Assembly (NCBI GenBank): GCA_002686945.1 | Contig: NYYZ01000002.1 | Location: 12,010 to 76,009, forward strand | Direction of reading: 5' to 3' | Origin: Planctomycetota bacterium | Lineage (GTDB): Bacteria; Planctomycetota; UBA1135; GCA-002686595 | DNA length: 64,000 nucleotides | Part shown: piece by piece, positions 40,588-48,186 of the stretch | How positions within the stretch are numbered: position 1 is the first letter of the stretch | Layout of the letters: each line of letters opens with the position of its first letter | Position numbers and translations under genes: made by a program | Notes under the pieces: model-generated | Told to the model about the DNA's origin: nothing | Databases searched by the model: none | What the model saw: the letters and a program-made list of their open reading frames with translations, nothing else

Positions 40588-41819
40588 GCCGGCCCTGCCT
40601 GTGCAGCGTCGTCCATCAGCTTGCAGGATGCGTCGAGAACCTGTTGAACGCTGATCCTCTGCAGGCAGATGTTGTCCGTGCAGCCACTGTTGCGGTGATT
40701 GAAGGCGGTCAGACAAGGAGAACAGGCCAAGCCTGCAAACAGGTTGGCGTTGTGCGGACCCCGGGGTCCGTAAAGGGTCGGAGTTTCCGGGCCAAAGAGG
40801 GTCACAATGGGAATCGGGGTCAGGGTGGCGAAATGCGCCGGCCCTGAGTCGTTCGTGATCAGAACCCGTGACAGGTGGCAGAGCTGCAACACATCGTCCA
40901 GGTTGCGGGTGCAGCTCACGAAATTCACGCAGCGCGGGTCGTCAACCTCTTGATGAATCCATTCGATCGTAGCCTGTCCGTCGGGGACCCCCATCAAGAT
41001 CACGACATTGCGCTCATCGCGCTCCAGAAGCCGCTGGCTGAGCAGTGCAAAGTTCTTGCGGGCCCAGTTGCGGATCGGCAGCAGGGTGCCGGCCTCTGGG
41101 TTGATGATGATCAGTTGCGCATCAGCGGGAAGTTCGCAGCGCTGCTTGAGCTGCTCCATCAGGTGTTTCTGGAGGTCGAGTTTGATCGGAGTGCTGACCA
41201 CTTGCTCTGCGGGTCGCGGGGCGCAACGGGGCCCCGGCTCTTCGCTGGCTGGCTTTTCGAGGGCGTCGAGCAGGGCCATGAAGTTGGCGCTCATGTGCTG
41301 GTACACGTTGTAGTTCACCGGATGGGTCAGGTGGTTGCCCCGGTAGAGTCCCTCGGCCCGGTAGTTGTGAAAGCCAACGCGCGTGCGCGCACCCGAGATC
41401 ACGGTCAGAATCGAAGAGATGCGCGCATAGAGTTCCAGGTCCACCACCGTGTCGATGCCTCGTTGATGACACCAGCTCCGAAAGCGCAGCACACCGAAGA
41501 ACATGGCCATCAGGCTGGTGTCCGGCAGGCAGAAGATGTTCTCTTCCTTGAAGAGTCCCAGCAGTCGCAGGGAGTCCGCGTTACGTTTGAAGATCACGAA
41601 GCAGGGGGGCTGCTCGCAGAGTGCGTGTGCGCGCTGGATGGCCGGGGCAGCAATGATCGTGCTTCCCATCTCCGAGAGTTCCACGAAAAGCACGCGCCGG
41701 GGCGGCTCGGGATGTGAGCCCCCGCTCAGGCGATCAACACAGCGCGCCCAGCTGCCAAGCAGGAAGCAGAGTGGTCGGCCCACCAGGGCATCGATTCGGC
41801 GCATGGTTGAGAGTTGCAT
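40584..41819 (-). CDS. Glycosyltransferase family 9 (heptosyltransferase-like)
   Basis: A 411-residue GT-B enzyme. The N-terminal domain has RVLFVELSEMGSTIIAAPAI and DLELYARISSILTV. The C-terminal domain has NPEAGTLLPIRNWARKNFALL, ITNDSGPAHFATLTPIPIVTLFGPETPTLYGP and the Cys cluster CSPCLTAF...SGCTDNICL that marks one GT9 subgroup. GT9 enzymes add heptose or related sugars to LPS core, so a cell-envelope glycan role is likely. The start is the ATG at 41819, with a weak GACAAT box 14 bases upstream. It is first of the leftward run GT9-methyltransferase-TPR-cytochrome and divergent from the GT39-like gene. Confidence 0.9.
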   Translation of the reverse strand: MQLSTMRRIDALVGRPLCFLLGSWARCVDRLSGGSHPEPPRRVLFVELSEMGSTIIAAPAIQRAHALCEQPPCFVIFKRNADSLRLLGLFKEENIFCLPDTSLMAMFFGVLRFRSWCHQRGIDTVVDLELYARISSILTVISGARTRVGFHNYRAEGLYRGNHLTHPVNYNVYQHMSANFMALLDALEKPASEEPGPRCAPRPAEQVVSTPIKLDLQKHLMEQLKQRCELPADAQLIIINPEAGTLLPIRNWARKNFALLSQRLLERDERNVVILMGVPDGQATIEWIHQEVDDPRCVNFVSCTRNLDDVLQLCHLSRVLITNDSGPAHFATLTPIPIVTLFGPETPTLYGPRGPHNANLFAGLACSPCLTAFNHRNSGCTDNICLQRISVQQVLDASCKLMDDAAQAGPA

Positions 41820-41833
41820 GGGTAGACCTGTTC

Positions 41834-41839
41834 ATTGTC
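41834..41839 (-). promoter_or_regulatory. Candidate -10 box for the GT9 gene
   Basis: GACAAT ends 14 bases before the ATG at 41819. It is weak; it is listed because the remaining 187-base divergent space shows nothing better. Confidence 0.3.
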
Positions 41840-41993
41840 CTTCGGCTCGGGGGCCTCGAACGGCCACACCGGATCCTCCAGGAATGGAAGATCCTCAAAA
41901 ATCACCGGGACCTGCTCTTGGCAAGCAGCCGCAGAGCCCTGCGGGGCCCTCGCCCAACTTGGAAAGCAGGCATGGAATGCTGGCTGGGGGGGT

Positions 41994-41999
41994 TAGGAT
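41994..41999 (+). promoter_or_regulatory. -10 box giving a leaderless mRNA (GT39-like gene)
   Basis: TAGGAT ends 7 bases before the ATG at 42007. It selects this ATG out of a frame that is open from 41503. Confidence 0.55.
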
Positions 42000-42006
42000 T
42001 GCGCCC

Positions 42007-44151
42007 ATGAAGCGCAGCACCTGTGCCCTGCTCCTCGCCGCGTGCGTGCTCTACCTTGGGATTCGGATCTATTGGTTGTCCCAGGCCTTCGACCAGCTGG
42101 TCTTCCCCATGTATGAGCTCTATCCCTCCGGAGCTCTTGGGCGTCTCTTCCAGCTTGGCCTCGATCAGCCCCTTGGGATCCACTACGACAACTCGGGGGG
42201 CGCCTTGATCAATGGGCTCTTGGTGGCGCCCCTCTACGAACTTTTTGGTTCGAGCTACCTGGTTTACAAGCTGATCCCTCTGTTCTTGGGGTTGTTGCTT
42301 CTGATCTTCGTTTTCTTCTGGGTGCGTGGTCTGGTGGGGGAGACCGCTGCCCTGGCAGCGGCTTACTTGTTCGCCATGGGGCCCACCGAGTTGCTGCAGA
42401 AATATTCCATGATTGGCACGGGCAATCACTTTGAGAACCTGTTCTACATGACTCTTGTCTTGTGGGCTTTTGATGCAGCCCATCGGAAGGGCTGCACCCC
42501 GCGCAGGCTTTTCCTGCTGGGCCTGGCGGCGGGGCTCAATCTGTTTGTGATCCTGGCAGCGGTGATTCCCGTGGGCTGCATGCTTGGAGCACATGTGCTG
42601 GTGCGTGGCCTGCGCGGGGCTGCGCGTGATCTCCGCTACGCTGGGCCCGGCCTTGCTCTGGGGCTGTTTCCCCTGGTTTGGATGAACCTCTATGTTTCAC
42701 CTCGGGGACTGCATTTTCTGGCGGCCAAGTTTGCGGGGGAGTCCGGGGAAGTTGGGGGCGCGTCGATCGCCAGTCGGTTCTGGACTTTTCTGAGCGAGGA
42801 TCTTCTGCGGGCGCCTTTTCTAGGGGACACGCACCCGGCTCTGGGCTGGATTTTCTTGGTCCTTTGGCTGTCCTGTCTGTTCTTTCTGGGTCTGCCCCTG
42901 ATCGGTCGCAGTTGGTGCCTGTTGCGGGGCCTGGGTGGAGTCCGAGGAGAGCAGGCGGGTCGCGTGGCCTACGAGCAGCTCAAGTTCTTCCCCCTGGTGC
43001 TTTGGACTCCCTTGGCTGCTCTGGCTTTTGCTCTCTCCAACCTGGCCAATGGCAAGCATGCTTTTCCGGTGGAGGTGGGCGGCTATCGGTACTTTCTTCC
43101 GCACTTCTTCCTGCTTCTAGTGATGTTGGTGGCTGTGGTCGCGAGGCCGGAATGGAAGCAGCGGGCCAGACTGGGTTGGGGGCTTGTGTGTTTGTTGGGC
43201 CTGCTCGGCTTGCAGCCCCTGCGGGCGGTCTGGTCTGCCCAGCAGTTTGCAGGAACAGGGTCCCACTATGAGGGCTTCAGTTTCGTGCAGTACGCCCGGG
43301 CTTTCGTAATGCACAGCAGCGGAGTCTCACGGGACGAGGCCATCGTCTGGGCCAGCAAGTTGCCGGATCAGGAAGCGCGCTGCATGCACCGCGGGCTCGG
43401 GTTCTATCACGCACAACTCGCCATGGCGGGGGATGTCAATGGTGATGGGCAGGTGGATATTCAAGAGCGTGAACGGCGCAAGCAGCAACCCAAGGATGCG
43501 GTGCGGGTGAACCTGGAGAACCTGCTGGCAGGGGTGCCACCTGAGTACCAGATCGACTGGTGTCGTGGCGCCGGGGCAGGGCTGCGAACCCTGGCGGGTT
43601 ATCGTCCTGATGAAGTCGGTGCCATTCGGGAGACTGTGATAGGCCTGGCTCGAACGGGGGACGAACGCGTCGTGCATGTGCTGGAGGGGACCTGCTGGAA
43701 ACAGGCCTACGCGCCCTTGGCCCGGCGCGTGCCCCACCTGGCCAGACGGGCGGGAGAGGTTGCCCGGGCCCTTGGGGAAGCGGATCTGGGCAGCGGCTCT
43801 GAAGGGGAAGCCCTGCGAGCAGGCGCAGGCCGCGCCCTGGGGATTTTCATGGGGCGCCTGCTGGCCCGAGAGTATGAGCCCGAGGTGGAGCTGCTGCGCA
43901 GCTTGTTCACGCGGGACTCGCCCATTCATGGACGCGCCCTGCTGGAGGGCATTGGCATTGGCCTGGCGGACAGTCGATCCAGGGTTGTCTGGCCGACCTC
44001 CAGCATGGATCGGATTGTGCCCGGTGCTGATCAGGCTGTGGTCGCTGCGGCTTTGGGGGACGAGTGTCGGCGCATCAGTACCGCACGCTTAGAGGAAGCG
44101 CTGGGCGTGGTTCCTCCTGAGTTGCGCAAGGCAGTGGAGGGCGATCAATGA
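42007..44151 (+). CDS. GT39-like multipass membrane protein with a periplasmic EF-like loop
   Basis: A 714-residue protein. The first about 430 residues hold about ten membrane segments in a GT-C arrangement, with a large first loop (FDQLVFPMYELYPSG, LGIHYDNSGGALINGLLVAPLY) as in glycosyltransferase family 39 and related mannosyltransferases. The C-terminal about 280 residues are soluble, probably periplasmic. They contain DVNGDGQVDIQE at 476-487, a complete EF-hand/dockerin-type calcium loop, followed by helical repeats with many Gly/Ala. The start is set by the TAGGAT box. It overlaps the following lipoprotein gene by ATGA. Substrate unknown. Confidence 0.7.
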   Translation: MKRSTCALLLAACVLYLGIRIYWLSQAFDQLVFPMYELYPSGALGRLFQLGLDQPLGIHYDNSGGALINGLLVAPLYELFGSSYLVYKLIPLFLGLLLLIFVFFWVRGLVGETAALAAAYLFAMGPTELLQKYSMIGTGNHFENLFYMTLVLWAFDAAHRKGCTPRRLFLLGLAAGLNLFVILAAVIPVGCMLGAHVLVRGLRGAARDLRYAGPGLALGLFPLVWMNLYVSPRGLHFLAAKFAGESGEVGGASIASRFWTFLSEDLLRAPFLGDTHPALGWIFLVLWLSCLFFLGLPLIGRSWCLLRGLGGVRGEQAGRVAYEQLKFFPLVLWTPLAALAFALSNLANGKHAFPVEVGGYRYFLPHFFLLLVMLVAVVARPEWKQRARLGWGLVCLLGLLGLQPLRAVWSAQQFAGTGSHYEGFSFVQYARAFVMHSSGVSRDEAIVWASKLPDQEARCMHRGLGFYHAQLAMAGDVNGDGQVDIQERERRKQQPKDAVRVNLENLLAGVPPEYQIDWCRGAGAGLRTLAGYRPDEVGAIRETVIGLARTGDERVVHVLEGTCWKQAYAPLARRVPHLARRAGEVARALGEADLGSGSEGEALRAGAGRALGIFMGRLLAREYEPEVELLRSLFTRDSPIHGRALLEGIGIGLADSRSRVVWPTSSMDRIVPGADQAVVAAALGDECRRISTARLEEALGVVPPELRKAVEGDQ

Positions 44152-45887
44152 GCAGGAGTCTCCTGCTTGTGGTTCTGTTTGCCTGTCTGGCCTGTGGCCG
44201 ACCGTCTCTTGTTGTGCTCAATCCTTCAGGAGAGGTCGTGTCCGACGCGCGAGCCGATTACTTGTTCAGTGATGAGGAGGGACGGGATTGGTTCTTGTGT
44301 GGCGCTCCAGGGTTCTTCTTCAGTCTTGCTGTGTCGGAAGGCGAGAGCATGCCGGTGAGCCTGGTGCCCAAGCCCAGCAGCGAGCAATCATCAGGGGTTC
44401 CGGATCATGCGCCCGTTGATGGCGCAGCCCACTGGTTTGATCTACGCAACCCCACGGGCATGGGTTTTGTACTCGACTTGTCTCCTGCGCCCGTTGACCC
44501 ACTGCCGGAGTTTCTCTTGCTGCGCTTGCGGGAGCAGCTCTCGGTTCGGCGGCCTGAACTGCTGGTGATGTTGGAGTCCAAAGATCTGACCCGTGCTGCG
44601 CAGGAAGCTCTGGCACCTCAGTCCCGGGGGGGGCTGCTGTGGTTTGGGAAGAGGCGTGTTCCACCTGGCGGAGGCAGGGGGAGCGTGCCCCCGTCCTGCA
44701 CCGAATGGAGTTGTGATCAGGCCCTGGTCTGGACTCCTGCAGATGCTGCTGCCAGCAATCTGGACGGCCGTACCTCGGGGGCCATGCCAACGCCAGCGGA
44801 GTTCTCGGGGCGTGCTTGGATTGTGGCCCCGGCAGTGCCCGGCAGCGCGATTTGCTGGGACAAGTCGCCATTCCCGAGCCTTGTGGTTCTTGGGGATCAG
44901 GCCGGATCCCAGCAGCGCGAACTGTCAGGGCGCGGTGCGTTCTTCGAGCAAGTGACTCCGGGGCCGGCTCGCCTTGCCCTCCTGGGTCCGATTGAGAAGC
45001 ACCCGGTGGACCTGCAATTTGTGTCTGACCTGCAGTTGGATGATGGCCGAATTGCCTGGCTGGGCAGCTACAACGCCCCGGATCCCCAAGGGGGTACCTT
45101 GTCTGTTGCGCTTGATCTTGATGTGCAGGGTGACCTGGACGGCGAGTTGATGTACTTGGAACTTGCAAGCCAGGGCGCGCTTCTCCAAGGCCAACCAGGC
45201 ATTACCGTGCGTCTGCCCCTGCGGGCGGATGGGACCTTGGTAGTGCGGGGTTTGGATGAAGGATTTTGGGGTCTGCGCATTGTCGCTCCTGCTGGCTGGA
45301 TGCTGGAGGGGCAAAGCGAGCAGTCCCTGGAACTGGGTGCGGAAGCAGCCTGCGCATTTGATCTGGTAGCCCTTCCTGCGGTGGACCTGGAGGTGGATCT
45401 GGCATCGACCTGGGGCAGCCGTGGGCCTCATCTATTGACCCTCCATGGCAGCCGAGGGCGCTTGGATTTGTCCCTGGACCTGCGAAGGGAGGGGGGCATC
45501 CTGTGGAACTCTGCACATCGGATCCCCATCGGTGACTACCTTGTCTGGATGCGCCCCAGGGCTGCAGATCCAAAGGGGCGCGACGTGGCCTTTGATCGGG
45601 TGACTGTGGGATTGGATGGGCGCATTCTGTTGGCCCCGGAGGTGGGACTGGTGCTCGTGGAGAGAACTGCCGATGGGGAGCGTGCCAGTCCCAGAGGGCG
45701 GCCGCTCTTGTTGGCCACCGATGTAGGGGAACCCCTCGCCCCGCGCCTGCGCATCGTGCCGCGGCGTAGAAGCGACGGCAATGCCGCTACAGAATTGCTT
45801 AGTTCAAAGATGATCCTGTTGGACGAAGTCGATGGGACGAGGGTCTTTGATCGGGGGCTGCCCGCAGCGGGCTACTCTGTCGAGTGA
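44148..45887 (+). CDS. Large hypothetical lipoprotein with beta-rich domains
   Basis: A 579-residue protein of unknown function. The lipoprotein signal is short (LLLVVLFACLACG, lipobox Cys near 16). The rest is rich in beta-strand and aromatic residues, with carboxypeptidase-regulatory or Ig-like stretches (LVVLNPSGEVVSDA; LVVRGLDEGFWGLRIVAPAGWMLEG). It is probably outer-membrane attached. Coupled to the GT39-like gene by ATGA, so the two likely act together, for example as a glycosyltransferase and its acceptor or chaperone (inference). Its last 16 bases overlap the convergent methyltransferase gene. Confidence 0.7.
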   Translation: MSRSLLLVVLFACLACGRPSLVVLNPSGEVVSDARADYLFSDEEGRDWFLCGAPGFFFSLAVSEGESMPVSLVPKPSSEQSSGVPDHAPVDGAAHWFDLRNPTGMGFVLDLSPAPVDPLPEFLLLRLREQLSVRRPELLVMLESKDLTRAAQEALAPQSRGGLLWFGKRRVPPGGGRGSVPPSCTEWSCDQALVWTPADAAASNLDGRTSGAMPTPAEFSGRAWIVAPAVPGSAICWDKSPFPSLVVLGDQAGSQQRELSGRGAFFEQVTPGPARLALLGPIEKHPVDLQFVSDLQLDDGRIAWLGSYNAPDPQGGTLSVALDLDVQGDLDGELMYLELASQGALLQGQPGITVRLPLRADGTLVVRGLDEGFWGLRIVAPAGWMLEGQSEQSLELGAEAACAFDLVALPAVDLEVDLASTWGSRGPHLLTLHGSRGRLDLSLDLRREGGILWNSAHRIPIGDYLVWMRPRAADPKGRDVAFDRVTVGLDGRILLAPEVGLVLVERTADGERASPRGRPLLLATDVGEPLAPRLRIVPRRRSDGNAATELLSSKMILLDEVDGTRVFDRGLPAAGYSVE

Positions 45888-46873
45888 GAGGGCCGCCGGG
45901 CCAGCAGGCGGATGCGCGCAGCCGGGGCCAGCCGCAGTCCCATCATGTGATCGAGGGTGATGAAGATGCCCTTCCAGATGCGGTTGATGGGCGAGAGGTC
46001 CTTGACCTTGAAGAGATGGGCCGGTCTGGGCAATGAGCCTTCCACGGACAGGATCTCAAGCCCAGCGCTCTTGGCGAGATCGACCAGGTTTGAACGGTTG
46101 AATTCCAGGATGTGGTAGGGATAGCCCCTGTCCGAGTCGTCAAGTTTGAGCATTGCGCAGAGTTTGGTCCCCAACAACCTGCGCGGCAGAATGAACTGGG
46201 CAAGGTTGAGCAGGCGGAAGAAACCCGAATTCACATATGTGGGCACGATCACCAGCACATGGCCGCCAGGCTTTGTAAGGGAGTGCAACTGGCGCAGGGT
46301 GCCTCGTGGATCGGTGGTGTGTTCCAGCACATTGTCAGCGATGGTCAGGTCAAAGGATCCCGTCTCGTAGGGTGCGTCCTCCAGCCAGCCCTCAAAGACC
46401 TCAAACTCGAAGGTCTGTTTGCAGTAGCGCGCGGCCGGTGGAGACAGTTCTACTCCGGCAACCTGCCAGCCACGGCGACGGGCGGCTTCCAGAAAGAACC
46501 CGCCTGCGCTTCCGAGTTCCAGGGCTCGGCCCTGGCCCGCAGTCTCTTTCTCGATGCGTTCCCAGGCGATTCCCCCCAGGGCGATCAGTTCGTCCTTGCG
46601 CTCAAAGTAGTTCTGGTCCTCAACTCCCAGGTTGTAGCCCGCAGTGTAGTAGGACTCATCGTCGTACATGGCTGCAAGGGTGGCTTCGTCAGGGCGTGGA
46701 TTGACATAGACCAGTCCGCAGTCCCGGCAGCGCACCAGATGAAACCTGGTTGACCCGATGGTGTACATCTCCGCGCGATATGGGCGCGGAGCGTCGGCGC
46801 CACAGACTGAGCAGGCCCAGGTGGTGGTGCGCACCTCTATCGGTGCCGGAGGGGAGGTGCTGGGGGCAGACAT
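45872..46873 (-). CDS. Zinc-ribbon class I SAM methyltransferase (second copy)
   Basis: A 333-residue protein with the same layout as the product of 39694-40587: zinc ribbon Cys21, 24, 49, 52 with linker GLVYVNPR. Then come motif I ALELGSAGGFFLEAA, AGVELSPPAARYC, DLTIADNVLEHTTDP and LTKPGGHVLVIVPTY. The C-terminal part has hydrophobic pieces (LLNLAQFILPRRLLG, FITLDHMMGLRLA) that may bind membranes. The start is the ATG at 46873, 10 bases after a TAGGAT box; the frame is open upstream but without family-like sequence. Divergent from xseB. Confidence 0.85.
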   Translation of the reverse strand: MSAPSTSPPAPIEVRTTTWACSVCGADAPRPYRAEMYTIGSTRFHLVRCRDCGLVYVNPRPDEATLAAMYDDESYYTAGYNLGVEDQNYFERKDELIALGGIAWERIEKETAGQGRALELGSAGGFFLEAARRRGWQVAGVELSPPAARYCKQTFEFEVFEGWLEDAPYETGSFDLTIADNVLEHTTDPRGTLRQLHSLTKPGGHVLVIVPTYVNSGFFRLLNLAQFILPRRLLGTKLCAMLKLDDSDRGYPYHILEFNRSNLVDLAKSAGLEILSVEGSLPRPAHLFKVKDLSPINRIWKGIFITLDHMMGLRLAPAARIRLLARRPSHSTE

Positions 46874-46883
46874 CAGGGCTGGG

Positions 46884-46889
46884 ATCCTA
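46884..46889 (-). promoter_or_regulatory. -10 box of the second zinc-ribbon methyltransferase
   Basis: TAGGAT ends 10 bases before the ATG at 46873, which predicts a leader of only a few bases. Confidence 0.5.
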
Positions 46890-46958
46890 CAAAAGGGCGG
46901 CTTGGATTTTTGGGCTGCTCTGAGGGGAGTCTGCTCTTCAGGGGATGCGCTCGGGAGG

Positions 46959-46964
46959 TATAGT
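46959..46964 (+). promoter_or_regulatory. -10 box giving a leaderless mRNA (xseB operon)
   Basis: TATAGT ends 7 bases before the ATG at 46972. TTCAGG at 46937-46942, 16 bases upstream, is a possible -35. It drives xseB-ispA and perhaps dxs-nadK. Confidence 0.6.
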
Positions 46965-46971
46965 GACTCCC

Positions 46972-47208
46972 ATGGCAGCACCTTCCAAGAAAAAGCCCTC
47001 GGCAGAAGAGGAGCCGACCTTTGATGAGCGCCTCGCGCGCCTGGAGAAACTCGTGGCGGAGCTTGAGGGTGGAGAGTTGACCTTGGAGGACAGCCTCGCG
47101 CGCTATGGGGAAGGGGTCAAGATCCTGCGAGTGGCCCGCGAGCAACTGGAAGGCTACCAGCGCAAGGTGGAGGAGCTGAGCGCTGATTCCGCCGACGGGG
47201 ATGTCTGA
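46972..47208 (+). CDS. xseB: Exodeoxyribonuclease VII small subunit
   Basis: Small subunit of ExoVII, which degrades single-stranded DNA. The 78 residues contain the family core TFDERLARLEKLVAELEGGELTLEDSLARYGEGVKILR. The start is the ATG at 46972, set by the TATAGT box. xseA is not in the window. As in many bacteria it stands before ispA and dxs. ispA begins 8 bases before its stop. Confidence 0.93.
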   Translation: MAAPSKKKPSAEEEPTFDERLARLEKLVAELEGGELTLEDSLARYGEGVKILRVAREQLEGYQRKVEELSADSADGDV

Positions 47209-48082
47209 GGTGAGTGACCCGGGTCGAGCTCTGCAGGCCCTGCGTCCTGCCATGGACCGTGCCCTGGAGCGGGCTCTGGCCCTGGCACAGAATGCTCCGC
47301 CCGAGATGCTGGCAGCGGCGCGATATCCCATTGATGCGGGGGGCAAGCGCTTGCGGCCTGCCTTGGTGCATTGGATGGCGGAATCACTTGGGGTCGGGAA
47401 AGACGGCACAGACCCGGCAGAGGTCACCTGGGCTCCATGCGCCGCGATCGAGTTGATCCACAGCTACAGCCTCGTGCACGATGATTTGCCCTGCATGGAT
47501 GATGATGATTTGCGACGTGGTAAACCCACCACCCACGTGGTCCACGGGGAAGCAATTGCGGTGTTGGTGGGGGACGGTCTGCAGGCTCTGGCTTTTGAGG
47601 TTCTTGGTTCTCATGGGGGACAGCAGGCAGCATCCATGGTTTCGGTTCTTGCGCGCGCGGCCGGTCTGACGGGCATGGTAGGGGGCCAGGCCTTGGATCT
47701 GGCCGCCGAGGGCGAAGTGGCTGACGAGGCGCAGGTGCTCGCGATTCATCAAGCCAAGACCGCTGTGCTCTTGGGAGCGGCAGCGGAACTCGGTGCCATC
47801 GCAGCAGGGGCGGATCAGGAGCAACGGAGGCGTTCTCGCGCTTATGGTGAGGGGCTTGGCCTGCTCTTTCAGTATGCGGACGATCTACTCGATGTGATCG
47901 GTTCTGCGGCAGATCTGGGCAAGACCCCGGGCAAGGATTCGGCCGCTGGAAAGGCCACCATCGTGGCCCTCTTGGGGGTTGACGGGGCTCGGGCGAGGGT
48001 GGCGCAGCTGGTTGCCGAGCTTGAGGGCCAAGAGGGTGTCCTGGGGGCGCTTCCGGTTTGGATTGCCGGTCGGGCGGGCTGA
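47201..48082 (+). CDS. ispA: Polyprenyl (farnesyl/geranylgeranyl) diphosphate synthase
   Basis: All-trans short-chain prenyltransferase that condenses IPP with allylic diphosphates. The 293 residues show GGKRLRPAL, the first aspartate motif LVHDDLPCMDDDDLRRGKPTTH and the second FQYADDLLDV. The two extra residues in DDLPCMD and length near 290 are those of bacterial FPP synthases. The ATG at 47201 lies inside the end of xseB (8-base overlap). dxs follows after 104 bases. It works downstream of Dxs in the same isoprenoid pathway. Confidence 0.95.
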   Translation: MSEVSDPGRALQALRPAMDRALERALALAQNAPPEMLAAARYPIDAGGKRLRPALVHWMAESLGVGKDGTDPAEVTWAPCAAIELIHSYSLVHDDLPCMDDDDLRRGKPTTHVVHGEAIAVLVGDGLQALAFEVLGSHGGQQAASMVSVLARAAGLTGMVGGQALDLAAEGEVADEAQVLAIHQAKTAVLLGAAAELGAIAAGADQEQRRRSRAYGEGLGLLFQYADDLLDVIGSAADLGKTPGKDSAAGKATIVALLGVDGARARVAQLVAELEGQEGVLGALPVWIAGRAG

Positions 48083-48149
48083 ACTGGCAAAGAACGGATC
48101 TGGAACGGTATTTGGGCCTAGGAAGCACCGTCTGCACGCGGACCCGGGC

Positions 48150-48155
48150 TAAACT
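48150..48155 (+). promoter_or_regulatory. Candidate internal -10 box for dxs-nadK
   Basis: TAAACT, 31 bases upstream of the dxs ATG. A small hairpin (GGGGA/TCCCC, 48163-48180) lies just before the start. No clear -35. Confidence 0.35.
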
Positions 48156-48186
48156 GCTTGCTGGGGACTCGTTCCTCCCCGACCAG

